Assembly (NCBI GenBank): GCA_013115135.1
Contig: JABANP010000070.1
Span: 62,001-126,000, forward strand
Length of the DNA stretch: 64,000 bases
Direction of reading: 5' to 3'
Source of the DNA: Perkinsus olseni
Lineage: Eukaryota; Perkinsozoa; Perkinsida; Perkinsidae
The notes under the pieces are model-generated. The model was given only the letters and a program-made list of their open reading frames with translations. It was not told the origin of the DNA and did no database searches. Below are positions 22,635-33,728 of this stretch, one piece after another; the first letter of the stretch is position 1; the number at the start of each line of letters is the position of its first letter. Both the position numbers and the translations under genes were made by a program.

Positions 22635-25239
22635 TCAAGCGCAGCTCAACGGAGGTGCCGTACCCGCTTCTGGTATGATGACCTTGAGGAACAGGTCCAC
22701 AAGCTTGTGCTGGGTGACCGAGTTCACAACGGTGAGCTGACCTAATCGACACCTCCGATGCCGCTGTAGGGCACGCTCCCCTACCTGCCGCTCGAAGTCC
22801 TTTAACGAGGAGTCCCATTTTCTGTAGGTCACTTCTTTGACGGAGGACCTGTCCCATTATCCGGTCGCCCTGAAGTTGAGTTCCGCATCACTTCCAGCTC
22901 GACACTGTACGATATTCGAGCTCACCAAATGCCTCCTCCCTGGATGAGCTTGGCTGACTCCTTTCAGGGCCTCTGCAACACGTACCAGATTTCTACCAGA
23001 TAGTTCCTTATACCGTTCGTCTTTCCTCAATGCCTCAGTTCTGAAGACATAAAACAGACTTAAGAGCTCACTTCCACCAACCTCATGCCGTAGAAATTTC
23101 TGCCGCACTGACTGAGTAAGGCTTTTTCGCGTCATGAACCTCCTATCACCCTCACTACACGGTGTCGGCAACCGCGGGGAGAACTCACATTGCTTTGGCT
23201 GCTTCGTTTTTACCCAGCAAGCCCAAGATGGCCGTACTCCAAACAAGCCGGCCCAGCTGCACCACTGTTAACTTCGTGAATCGGTCTGGATCTTCTATGA
23301 AGTAGGTCAAGAGCCTACAGGGAAGAATCGGCTGTGATAGTGCCGCTAGAAACATTCCTGCTCAAAACAGTGCGACCGAGACGGAGCTTTCCTTCGAACG
23401 CGGGCAAACCTTCTACCGCTATATGCAGTCGTTTCGGGACAGGTTACCTCGCTGGAACGCCTCCTTTGACGAGCTCTTCCCGTTTCCGTTTGGGTATATG
23501 TTTTTCGGCACAAACAGCGAAGGCCTGGAACGAGTACAAGAGATGAAAGACCTATCCTCAAGCTGAAATATCGTTACGCCAAGCGCACTCGGACGGACCG
23601 GAATCTACACGGAGAATCAGACAGACACTCACGGCCTATCACATTATAAGCTCGCCAGAATCGAAGACTCTTGCGCAGTCTAGTCGCGTCGGGAAGAACT
23701 TCTGGAGCTTCGCCAAGTGCATGGTGGCGCTCGGAAACGAAGGGTCGCGCTCGAGCTTAACTCAGTTGATGAACGGCCCTGTTCTCAACCGACGCCGCGA
23801 ACGTACTCCCGCTACCCAGACAATGGCGAAAAATCTGCCTGCCTTACGTAGGTCAAATCGCAAATGTCAAAGATGCGACGGCTAGGTATCTTCTCCTCTT
23901 CAAGCATCCGGCTTGACTCCAGCAGGGCTCCAGCTTCCGCCAAGGTTCGCTTCCATAGAGAATAGTGTACTGAAAGGGGAGACTCGTGGGCCACGAACGC
24001 ACAATACGGGTCCCTTGGAGGACGCAGCGAGTCATAGGCGAATCATATGTCACTGAGGCTCACAAATATCAACGCCGAACGTTGCTGGAGGTTCATCAAC
24101 ACTAGTCTGAGGAACGATAGACTTGGGCCTTCGGGGACTGGAATTAAGATGGCGATCCATCCTCGACAATTTCGTAACATTCACGCTAGACAGTGAAGTA
24201 CTACTACAGTGTAGCCCAACCATCTTGTTACTTCCTTACCGTTGGTGGCGCCCCTCTCAGGCATACTACTCGTCTCTTTAGCGCATTCAGGGCAGTACTT
24301 CATCCATTGCAGGGGTATGGACTGAGTCGGCCTTCACGGAGAACAGTTAGTACGGAGCAGCAATATCGATAAGCGCTCACGAGCTTCTTGTCTGTATCCG
24401 TTGCGTAGCTGCAACCGTACTGAACAGTCGCTCTAGGGGCCTTCGGCTCCTCTTGAGTAGACCGCATGGGGCGAGGGGCATTGAATTCAACCGCAATTCA
24501 ACTTCGATTTACCTGCTAGATACCAGAGGAAGTATATGCAACAAGCATCGGGCGGACTTTGAAAGAGAACCGAACCGCTAGACAGCTCACGACCTCCATG
24601 CAACGTGTTCAACTGATGGGAGTTGAAAGCCGAGCCTGGAAGAGACAGTGAGGGTCAATCCGCAGCCATCCTGAGCGGCTCACTCACAGTGGTGGCTAAA
24701 TGCTGTTAATCGAGAGACCAAGTTACTCACCCTTCGTCCGGGAGTTCTTCCTCCTCGCCAGGACAACTGATTCTGACTAACCCACCATCGAAACTCGAAC
24801 GCGACTCGGCTGATGTAGATCATTCTACAGGATTATAGTTCAACATGACCATTCACCCTCTCCTGAACTGCAAGGAGCCGCATTTCCTCGGCATAGGTCA
24901 CCTGCCGGTAACACGCAAATTTCTCACCACTGGTGAGTCACCAGATCAGAAAGACATAAGTTGCTGGCAAGCTGAGGTCACAGAGTCCCTGGATCCGGTG
25001 CCAAATGAACTCCGGAGATACAACAGCTCACAGTTTCCTTCATCATCGTCAAGCAGGGTTTTTCTTGCCACGGACAGCCAGCAAAATGACGCACAAAATC
25101 TCCTGGCTGCCACTCGTACCTTCAATGGAAGCTCCATATCACGTCCGCAGAGGAGCAGGAGGAGTTCATCAGAAATTAAACCGCACTCACTACCCAACCT
25201 ACGCCATCCAGTCAACACTAGCCGGCGGCACGAAGGCGT

Positions 25240-27226
25240 TCAGGTGCCGCTGATGAACGCAGCGTATCTAGTGAACCACTCAAAGTGGTGCGGAGCCTCC
25301 TCGGCTGAGCTTCCGAAAGGTATCCTCACTTGTTTGGGCAAGCTGAAATCTTCGGAAGCATTCGCAAAAAGATTGTCTTTAACAGCCTCCCAGAAAAACT
25401 GACTCTGATCCCAGGCAGTTGTGAATCTGACGACGCGGCGAGAGCCTCGGGACGCAGTTCAACGAATCATGCCTCTCACGGCGCCACGCTGACCCTCCGC
25501 AGATAGTCCTTCGACCACTCAATACCACCCCTTCACCATGAACACTCCAGTGTTGATGCCACCGCTGTCCTCCGCTACAATGAATGCTACATCTGATGGA
25601 AGCGAAAGACCAATGAGGATAAGGAACCGATAGCCGAGAAAAGGTAAATACTGAACTGCTGCCCCAATTTCTCTCAATCCCCGCGGGGAACCTATCTCGA
25701 CTCATTTGCAACTCCTAAGCAAGCGGTAAATGGTAGGCCGACAAAATAACTGACAGCTGTGGGGTTCGAACCCACGCCCTTTCGGACTGGCGCCTTAAGC
25801 CAGCGCCTTAGACCACTCGGCCAAACTGTCGATGTCCTTCACTGTCTCTGTAGCGTGGGTATAGTATGTTTCATGGGGAGATCCCTGTACCAACTCAACT
25901 AAGCTTCTCTCGTACGTATCATGCGATGCCGACCATCCCTAGGCAACCCCGAGGCAGGGGACAGTTGTGTGCATGCGCGCGAAAATCGGACGTCACCGAT
26001 GAGGCGCGCCACTCGGCGATCTCAATCGGTGTCACTCACTCTGGCGTCGGATGCGAGCTTTGTTCTGTGAAGGAATTTCTGATATCCGTCAGCCCCTCTA
26101 CGTGCGCCCAGCGGGAGCCTCGGAACTCCTGCTCGCGAACGCCGCGGAGATCGTGGCACCGTGACGCAGGCAACAACAGCGCACCTCTACCAACAGTCAC
26201 AGCAATTCACGGGCGGGAAACAAGAATTCAAACTGATTGAGGAGTGCGGAAATTCCCACGGGGTTTCGATCACCTGATTCCTCTGGGGCGAAGGTATCTA
26301 CAAGAGCGTCGAGGCTAGTGGTGAAGTCCGTGAAGAATGCGTCACAATCAATGAACAACAGCCACTCGATGGCCGGAGATGTCTCCAAGGCCCGAAGTAC
26401 CACCTGGGACTCATCACGATCGAATGGCTCGCGAGAAGGGATAAAGCTCACCATCATCTTTGAGTAGTGGGCTTCCATATTCTCCCGGCCCTCCGCCAAA
26501 TCACTGTGAAGCACATACCTGGACCGAGCGAGCATCCATCATTGATCACACACTACCACGCCATCACGAGACCGAGGCCAAGCCTACTCAATTCTAATCT
26601 CCCTAATACAGAGAATGAAGGCAAGCTGCCACTCAAGAAACTAGGGCAAGCTCGTATCACAAGAATATCATAGAAGCATTGATGTGATTCAATATTTGAC
26701 ACACGTATGACCTCCGCGTTCGATCCGGCCCTGGTGAAATATCGAGGCATGAAGGGACCAAACCCCGAAAGAGCAGCAAACGCAAAAAGAATGCGTTACA
26801 CACGTCAGGCAGTCATATCGGAGGGGCCGGGCCCCACCTGTATCCGAAATGGTCGGCGTAGCTTTGATGATTCCTCGGCGCCATCTCAGGAAGCTCCGAA
26901 GTGAGACCAGTATTCGAGGTAGGATCATCCGCGTAGGAACAGATGCTATGTATCTACGAGGCCGCCCGCGGGTCCAATCCCAGTAGGAGTTCTCCACACT
27001 CCACCTCGATGTTCCTCCGTCTAGCCTCAGACGCCGCTGTCACCTCCGAAAGCGGTGGTACCTGCGCCGGCTTCCAAGCAGACCACGGTCGACAAGCGTC
27101 ATCGTCAGCCGAGCAGTTCTCAACCGCCGGGCTGGAGACAGCATGAGCGACGGTCGAGCGCACGGGGGGAGCTACGTTCAATTTGTGGGCTAGGGCCGCT
27201 AGAGATATCGAATAGTCCGCCTGCAT
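25240..27226 (-). CDS. GT34-like (GMA12/MNN10 type) glycosyltransferase, broken in places
   Basis: Likely a Golgi alpha-glycosyltransferase using a nucleotide sugar; the exact sugar is unknown. Minus-strand pieces in order: 27226-26838 (starts MQADYSISLAALAHK, ends NHQSYADHFGYR), 26518 to about 26235, 25592-25480 and 25426-25240. The second piece carries YVLHSDLAEGREN and WLLFIDCDAFF, the DxD-type metal/nucleotide-sugar motif. The third carries GGINTGVFMVKG followed by EWSKDYLRRV, matching the family's NxGxFLxRxSxWS motif. The last carries TTAWDQSQFFWEA and ends FISGT. Breaks: an in-frame TAG at 26954-26956 and a one-base shift near 25515. The intron between pieces two and three contains a tRNA-Leu gene. 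Piece two's 3' boundary is unresolved and one small exon may be missed. Not recognised: the first 85 residues. Confidence 0.6.
25751..25830 (-). tRNA. tRNA-Leu (anticodon AAG)
   Basis: This is an 80-nt class II tRNA on the minus strand. Acceptor GACAGTT pairs with AGCTGTC (one T-G wobble), discriminator A. D arm: GCCGAGTGGTCTAAGGC. Anticodon stem CTGGC/GCCAG with loop TTAAGGC gives AAG. It has a long variable arm (TCCGAAAGGGC) and T stem GTGGG/CCCAC with loop TTCGAAC. It lies inside an intron of the GT34-like gene on the same strand. Confidence 0.95.
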
Positions 27227-28313
27227 AGCAGTCTCGAAGCGCTTAGACGCAGGCGGGAGTCCCCTAGCCTTCAGAGACTCTGGTGTACCTGCAAAGATGG
27301 ATTCTCGGAGCGGTTCATCCAGGTTTCGAGGCCGAGCGATGCAGTAAACAGCTAACTTAATTCATCCGAAGAACTCCCGCGATTGTGAATAACAGCGGTG
27401 AAAGCAGGTACATGCAGCTGAGGAACGCCGAAGACTCGCAATCCCAGGCGCAAATCCGGCCTACCCCCACCACTGGCTGATGGACTGCAGCTTGAACATG
27501 TTACCGATTTGTAGGAGGACCTGTACACAGTTGAACCAAGCCCGACCGAGTTCAAGGACCAGCAAGCGGACTTAGCTCAGGACCTAGTGAGACGAGTGAA
27601 TGTCGAAGGACCAAGGCCGCACTCGAAGAGACAAGGCAAATTCTACGACGCGATGCCCAGCAGCTGTTGGCTTCGGTATACTCGAATGGCAATCACCCAG
27701 TCGCTCACCCTCGCGCGGTTGTGTTGTCCAGATGTCGCCCATACCATCGCTGCTTGGTGAATATTACCCGGCGGTGAGAACAGGGCAGGCAAAAGCCAGC
27801 GGAGTCTTCTGGACTAACAGGTTTTCGACGTGAGCCAACAGGCGCGCCTGAAAACGCCGGGAAGTTGACACAGATTGTTCCGTTCGCGGGTCGACAAGCG
27901 CGACGTGCGAGGTGAAGGTGAAGCTTAATCGTATGCCCTAGATGGCATCCGGGGGCTAGAGACCCTCTCGGGCACTCTCAGTCACTGAATACCCCAGGGA
28001 TGCACTCTCGCAGAAACGAGCTACTCTTCATCATCCTATCATCGACAAGTCGGAAGAGTGACCAAATGAAGCAATTAAACTGGAGACAAATAATAGAGCA
28101 TTCCCAGTCAGATGACGTTACAAGCGTCATTACGCTCTGAGCCAGAGCCTCTGACGGGCTCGGATAAGAAGTAATCGAACTCTAATAAGCAATGGAATAA
28201 CAACGATCTCGTTGCATCTCGTCAACGCTAGCGACAGCAAAATCCCCAACCGCCACCTAGGGGCGCTGCCGAAGCACTCCTAGTGGAAACAGGCCCCGAA
28301 ATCGAACTCATGG
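27227..28313. other. Intergenic region
   Basis: About 1.1 kb upstream of the GT34-like gene. Open frames at 27352-27555 (-) and 27600-27833 (+) are unrecognised. I see no gene or repeat I can support. Confidence 0.45.
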
Positions 28314-28733
28314 CTAGCTTATCCTGGCGGCTTGCCTACACGAGTTTATCATGGTACCATTGAGAACCCCAAATTTCCCTCGTTTCCTACGAGCGTTCTG
28401 ATTGGCGTCCTCGAAAAATAAATTGGTCATCGTGTCCAAAAATTCGGTCTCCAACTCCACCCAACTTTTGACCGCTTCTTCACCCTGAGGCACTGCAGAG
28501 CTCATGAGCAACAATCACGCGGACAAAGCAGGAAGCAGACCGAATCCGACGAGGCCGAAGCGATTCACCAGTTCTTGCAGTGTCTTGTCTGTATCGGAGG
28601 CCCCATGACCATGACACCGCTCCTGCAGAATTTGGCGAGCAATTTGCCGATTGTCAAGAATCCCTTCGCCGAAACAGGTCACAAACACCAACAACAGATA
28701 CACGACTGGCCCGAGCGTCCGTCGGCTAGACAT
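28314..28733 (-). CDS. Small predicted secreted protein, unknown function
   Basis: Two minus-strand exons, 28733-28541 and 28492-28314, are joined by a 48-bp GT-AG intron in phase 1. The start MSSRRTLGPVVYLLLVFVTC looks like a classical signal peptide: a positive n-region, then a hydrophobic core. The mature part has one HGHG motif, then EELxxRFG-type helical sequence, and after the intron VPQGEEAVKSWVELETEFLD and a basic QNARRKRGK stretch. The alternative of an 18-nt intron nearer the acceptor is less likely. The stop at 28314 may instead be avoided by another donor (GTGTAG) just upstream, so further exons are possible. No family recognised. Confidence 0.5.
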
Positions 28734-29087
28734 GAAAAATGGACAACAACAAAAAGCTAATATCAAGAACCTTGACCGAGAGAATGCACCTGCAAGTCGA
28801 GTTCAAGCCCTTGACTTGAAGCGAGAAAAATGTTCATCTTTCCATGGGAGAAAATAGATTCAAAATTTGGGAAAATTTTTTCCGGATTGCAGCGTTAAGC
28901 CCATTGATTAGTCACTCGTTAGTGCGCGGAAGAGAGTCAGGAGGAACCCGCTCGCCCTGCATAAGTCGATACCAAAGTTCCAAGCTTGCCTCTCGCACAC
29001 TCAATGCTAGTAGTGCACAACTGAGCTGTGCTCATACTAGCTTCGCCTTATCAACCTATTCTCTCACCTACTCCCCATTACTATCTG

Positions 29088-29158
29088 CTCTATCTCGTTC
29101 ACTATGAGCCCAACCTACTTATGTTGTGTGCTACGACTACATTCCTGCAACGAGATAG
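29088..29158. mobile_element. MITE-like element, copy 1
   Basis: About 71 bp starting with CTCTATCTCGTT and ending AACGAGATAG, so its ends form a 10-bp terminal inverted repeat (CTATCTCGTT/AACGAGATAG). It is strongly similar to 29361-29431. No open frame; non-autonomous if mobile. Confidence 0.5.
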
Positions 29159-29360
29159 CGCGCTGGCTTCCAAGCCGATCGGTCCCTCTATCTTTGGAGT
29201 ACTGCGTAACCCCCGTCAACCCGACTCAGGTCGCCCTTGAGGCGACCTTCGCCAAAAACCCGAAGGCTGCGCAGTTTGAAGGGGTCAGGAGTGTCAGGCG
29301 AGCACCAAAGCCATCCTTAGGATACCGGAAAACTCCTCAGAGAAATGGGATCACTTCTCG

Positions 29361-29431
29361 CTCTATCTCGTTCACTATGAGCCCAATCTACTTATGTTGC
29401 GTTCTACAACTACACCTACTACAACGGGATA
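29361..29431. mobile_element. MITE-like element, copy 2
   Basis: Same length and orientation as copy 1. The internal box ACTATGAGCCCAA is shared. Its right terminal repeat is AACGGGATAG, with one mismatch to the left end. The copies are 273 bp apart. Confidence 0.5.
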
Positions 29432-29746
29432 GTACATTAGACAAAGAAGACCCAGCGTGTGCCGGCAACCATTCCCTACCTGAAGACCCCAGCCATTACG
29501 CTATGCGCCCAGTTCAACTGGTACCTGTCCCTAGTGGTACTATAAATCATTCTCTAGTATATACGGAACAAACACAGTGACATGCCATCCACTGATCGGC
29601 TCACAGCTGTCGGCAAAATAAAAAAAATTGTTTTTTCCCAAGAATTTCTTGCGTAGTGGAGTAACGTGGCTCAGTAAAAGACCTCCCATTAATTCACTCG
29701 TACACAATTTCACTTGCGCATAACGAAACAGGAAGTTGTTAATAAT

Positions 29747-31045
29747 CTACCGCTTCAGCTTCTTAGGAACCTGAGCATACTCTTCCTCGTCCTCCGACGC
29801 ACTCGAGGTCTCTGGGCTCTGAAAAGCGACCCTTGACGAGCTACCAACTCTGTGACCACCAGCGCCGAGCGTACCTCTCTTTTAGAAGGTGGGGGACTGC
29901 CGCTCCCGCTGTGCTGCTTTCCAGCATAGTAAGCGCTCATATCCTGAGGCGAATGCAAACCAGTCGAGTCCGGCCATAATCCGCGTGCTGAGCAGATCTC
30001 TCCTGAGTTCCAGCAGCCCTCCCAGGACCGTCTTTTACACGTTAAATTCAATCCTGGGAGCGGTGCGGGAATTCAGGAGAGGCAGTCTATTGAACACCCC
30101 AAATTCGCAGCCACTGACCTTTTCGTATTGCTCTTTCAGCTTCGCCTGCTCATTGCTGTAGTGCGTTCTGACCTAAGATGGATTCTAGTCTCAGGACGGC
30201 CGAGCTGCGCCGCGGAGAATGCCTACAGAGTCCTCAGCAGTCTTCCATGTTTCCGCCATGTCCTTTGTGGTCGGAGGGCCATCTCCCTGAAAAATGACAC
30301 ATCCCCGCGTCGAACCCGGGACCTTCCAATAGACAAGTCAACTCCGCTCCGCACTCACCCTCTCCTTAGCCTTTCTCTCTCTCGCTATCGCAGAAGAGGA
30401 AGAAGGCAGTCTTCGGCTTCTTAGGCATGTTCGGGTCTCGAACCTTGAATACAATAGCTACGCAGTTTACATCAAGCCCAGCATTGCGCGTTCCGGAAGT
30501 CGCAGAGCAGCCGAGCTACGTCGCGTCTTATAGACCACAAAAGGGCTGCCAACAGGCCGATTTTTTCGGCTGAACTTCCCTGTCACCGCCAAAAGACAAA
30601 TTGCTGCAACCGCCGCAGCGCCGATTTGAGCTGGCAGTGCCCCGAATCTACTCCTGGATGGATCAGGCAGGTCCACCATAAAAAAATATCCCCCCGATCG
30701 CCACCTCGGATTTTCCATTGCTTCCGACAGTACAAGACACGCATCACTCGAGCAGCTAGCTCAAGCCTACGGCGTAAGAGTCGACATTCAAAATTCTTAG
30801 AATTGATTAAAATTTTGATTTGATTTCGAATTTCAAATTCGCGAGGAGCGTCACGGAACAACTCGAGTAAGCTACAACGGTTCGTAGCTCGCGAGCCGAT
30901 AACAAACTAAAGCCCAACCATAACATACCGATTTCTTAGTCTTCTTGCCGTGACCAGCCGGCTTATATTCCAACCCTAGATCCTTGTGGAGCTGCTCGGC
31001 GAGATCCACGGCGAAGTCGGCAACGCGGCCAATCGTTTTGGCGAA
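29747..31045 (-). CDS. HMG-box DNA-binding protein
   Basis: A chromatin-associated HMGB/NHP6-like protein that bends DNA. Minus-strand exons: 31045-30929, 30443-30359, 30286-30227, 30172-30119, 29997 (or 29943)-29875 and 29818-29747; introns are phase 0. The first visible exon (FAKTIGRVADFAVDLAEQ) is a leader of unknown role ending GHGKKTKKS. The box follows in order: RDPNMPKKPKTAFFLF, EREKAKE, KDMAETWKTAED, HYSNEQAKLKEQYEK. The C-terminus is Ser/Pro-rich, then acidic (SASEDEEEY), and ends in basic KKLKR. A single extra base near 30368 breaks the frame in exon 2. The start is unresolved; an ATG at 31121-31123 opens MVRELLLADEED, but no in-phase join was found. The second visible intron is tRNA-like and the fourth is a fold-back repeat. 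Confidence 0.75.
29998..30118 (-). repeat. Fold-back repeat forming intron 4 of the HMG-box gene
   Basis: The minus strand carries CTCTCCTGAATTCC near one end and GGAACTCAGGAGAG at the other (terminal inverted repeat), plus an inner pair CTCCCAGGAT/GTCCTGGGAG. The core TTGAATTTAACGTGTAAAA is shared with a second copy at about 34498-34595. Confidence 0.65.
30287..30358 (-). repeat. tRNA-like sequence forming an HMG-box gene intron
   Basis: The whole 72-bp intron (GTGAGT...TTTTTCAG) contains GGAAGGTCCCGGGTTCGA followed by a C/G-rich complement, resembling a tRNA variable loop and T arm with box B. Related sequence occurs at 32985-33035 (-). Confidence 0.5.
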
Positions 31046-31429
31046 CTAACACGAAAACGAAACGGTAGTGCATGGCAACTTTAGACCATCCTCCTCGTCA
31101 GCTAAAAGAAGTTCTCGAACCATCATAAAAGTCCACAGAAAATACCCCGCAAAGGCAAGTATGCTGGGAGATTGAGAACCACCCCTCCCCTATTACCGTG
31201 ATTGCCATCGCTGTCGCATCGGCAGGCCCATGATCGACGGTGTCGTTCGACATGATCAACGTAAAGCGAACAACTGCTAGTGATGGCTAGAGGTGTCAGA
31301 ATCAGCGCAATCCCGCGATCCCCAACGGAAAACTCTACACAATGGAGGAGTCGAATATTTGTCAATGACATTGGCAGTTGTCTCATCGTTAATAATACAC
31401 AAGGCTGGTGACAGTGTTGCTGACAATGA

Positions 31430-33728
31430 TCACTTCGACTTGCTTTTCTTCTCTTTCTTCACTTTCGTGGACGATGACTTCTTCTTGCTCTTCTCATCTT
31501 TGGTAGTCTTCCTCCGCTTCGCACTTGGCGCCGAGCTCTCCTCGCTGGCAATGCTGAGCACGACAATGTCACGCACTACAAAACTGTCACTTCGCTCCAA
31601 TAACTTGTCTAAATTTGAAACCCTTCGAATGGGGACGCATGTCGAATCGTCCTCATAAACAACAATTTATGACGTACTACCTACAGCTTTATCCCAAACA
31701 ATCCAAAATGAAAGAATATGATTCATAATAAATGGACAGGATGCCGACTTAAAAACGGCCCACACCTCAAGAATTTTTGGAGCAAACAGGTTGAGAGTTG
31801 TAACACACACCAATCGAAAGCTGTGATGGAACTTGCGAATGAGATGCTGCTGTCGAGGAGAGCTTTCGTTCGCTCCAAAACTTTATGAGAGATGGGCCCT
31901 GTCCAAGTCGGCGCTGCGTGTGTTATCATGATTTAGGGTTATTATGAGTAAAGCCATCCTTAATAATTCCTCACTATCAACATTTTTTCGGAACTCCGAC
32001 CCATCCCAATCGCCTATTACCCGAACTTCTCAGCAACGCGATCCAGCGCCCTCTTATTGGGGTTCAAATCACCACTCGCCTTCAAGTCATTATATCGTGC
32101 CAAAAGCTTGCGATGCCTGAGCCAATCGGAATTATGTGGTTGGTAAAAATAGAGGCACAACGGAAACCCCGCCTCCAAAACGTTCACGACAATTTTCGGA
32201 AATTATTTCCCATAATGCCCGTCGGAAAAATTGCGCATCCACCAGTTCCCAGCGCTCAAAACGGGTTGTTTCCATCCTCGCTTGACAGCAGACGTGAAAA
32301 TATCGCCGAATGCCAGAATTTTCCTCCGAAGACCGAGCGACGTTCAAAACGGTATCGCGAATAAGGCCGGTATCCCGACTAGCTGGCGGTGGCATTCAAC
32401 ACACAATTTTGGAGCATTTTTCGGGTGGCACCGGAATTTCTCAAGACTGAGCTTATCTGCTTACCAGACCGGCTCGATCGGCTTACCGAACTCTCGTTAG
32501 GAAGCATGCAGCGAATCATATTTCCCTCATTAACTTTGTTCCCAACCCTTCACTACTTCTCCCCGGCAAATATGCCGTACTCCACACAATACCGTATAGC
32601 CATCACACTCTCGGGTTTTTCTTCCAATAATGACTCGTAGAACCCGCGGGTCGAATCACCCTGAAACTCAAAGTCCCATACCACACCAATCGGAACTCTC
32701 ACCTGCGGTGGCGTCACATGCTTCTGACCCTCCTTGAAATGCCTGAGAAAAATCTCCGTGAAGATCCAAAACACAGCACGCTATTCCGTCATCGATTTCG
32801 TCCCTCAACGATTTTGGCCAATTATGAGCTTCGCTCCGCCCTTCTACCTTCGAGCATCCTTAGTCTCTCCCTCCTCTTCACTGGTGGGGGTAGGGCCAGA
32901 CGTACAAGTCTTCACGACCATAAAACAAGCAAATCGATCACTTGGGCGTGCGCCACCACGAACAGCGGCCAATTACCATGTCAGATGCCGGGATCGAACC
33001 AGGGACCTTCCCACTTGACAGAACGCAGCACAAAAGAGTGTTAGCAGAAACAAACTAATCCGTCCTTCAAGGCATGGAACACAGGTTACTCAGCGTAAAA
33101 TACCAAATTCTTGGCGAAACATCACCTGCACGCATGCACATAAGATACTCCTGGTTCCACTCCAACCCACCCGACTTGTCTTTTATATAAAAAACTTATA
33201 TTTTCCATCCAATTTACTGAAGATATTTCGCAGAAAATTATCTGAAAAAGAGCAAAAATCAGTCGAGTGTGGCTATCTGAGACGGGGCTGAACGAGTGGT
33301 GAGAACGCGCGTTTACTCGCGTTGACGCGATTCGGAGACGATCGCACGCAAAAAAATGTCAACAGGAGCAGCAATTTTGCAAGTTATAGTAAACTGTGAC
33401 TGCTGCAAGGTTTGAAGCTAGAAGTCTCAAACACTATTTTGCTGTAAGTACTGTCCGGGGCAGCCAACCCGAGGTCGGCGGTGATGAGTCTTTGTCATGG
33501 TTCGAAGCCGACAATGACTAAGTAAGCTATCAAAACACATTCATTTCGGTCCCACCGAAAGGTGCTCACCTGCAGCAACTCCTCGGCCGACTCAACAACA
33601 TCGAGAGGATGCCCACACTCATCACCGATGTTCCGAGATAACAACGTAGTCATCTCGGAGGTCCCGACTGACCTGAGGGAGAGACGAAGGACCTCTGAAG
33701 CGCACTCTGAGGGTGAGGGCTGGTGCAT
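31430..33728 (-). CDS. Unresolved multi-exon gene(s), unknown function
   Basis: Several minus-strand pieces look like exons but I could not join them with confidence. The piece ending at about 33563 (from 33728, MHQPSPSECASEVLRLSL to VVESAEELLQ) has a good GTGAGC donor. Pieces within 32774-32553 read HFKEGQKHVTPPQ and GDSTRGFYESLLEEKPES, joined in phase 0 across a short GT-AG intron. A piece at 32395-32132 includes RFERWELVDAQFFRRALWE. The last piece, 31554-31430, is Lys/Ser-rich (KDEKSKKKSSSTKVKKEKK) and stops at 31430, a likely nuclear-type basic tail. It may be one gene or two. No family is recognised. Confidence 0.35.
31735..31860. repeat. Dispersed repeat, copy 1
   Basis: The block AGGATGCCGACTT, then GGCCCA, CCTC, GAGAGTTGTA and CAAT, recurs in the same order at about 38783-38880 with roughly three-quarters of bases matching by eye. 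Confidence 0.55.
32985..33035 (-). repeat. tRNA-like fragment
   Basis: The minus strand reads GGGAAGGTCCCTGGTTCGAT then CCCGGCAT, a T-arm-like sequence matching the HMG-box tRNA-like intron. No complete cloverleaf. Confidence 0.45.

Larger units (their letters stand above)
16831..25239. other. Gene-poor 8.4-kb region with many short hairpins
   Basis: I found no conserved domain or coherent exon chain on either strand. Open frames are short and overlap on both strands. One minus-strand frame at 22857-23246 has plausible protein-like composition (RKSLTQSVRQKFLRHEVGG) but no recognised family or clear splice partners. Inverted repeats are frequent; the best are listed separately. Confidence 0.45.
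28734..29746. other. Intergenic region carrying a pair of small inverted-terminal elements
   Basis: No gene supported. Two related 71-bp repeats are listed separately. Between them lies a hairpin GGTCGCC...GGCGACC near 29231-29249. A T- and A-rich stretch occurs near 29610-29660. Confidence 0.5.

Noticed and set aside
22857..23246. Minus-strand ORF with protein-like composition
   Set aside because: No family, no convincing splice signals and no neighbours in frame; not enough to call a gene.
28493..28520. An 18-nt intron in the small secreted protein gene
   Set aside because: A 48-bp GT-AG intron in the same place gives an equally good frame and normal size.
31293..31658. Plus-strand ORF rich in Phe, Leu and Ser
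   Set aside because: It is the antisense shadow of a Lys/Ser-rich C-terminal exon on the minus strand (31554-31430).
32553..32774. Resemblance to the autophagy protein ATG5 (PIGV-W-D and HFKE segments)
   Set aside because: The segments occur in the wrong order for ATG5, and the PIGV part falls in the most likely intron. No other ATG5 motif was found.
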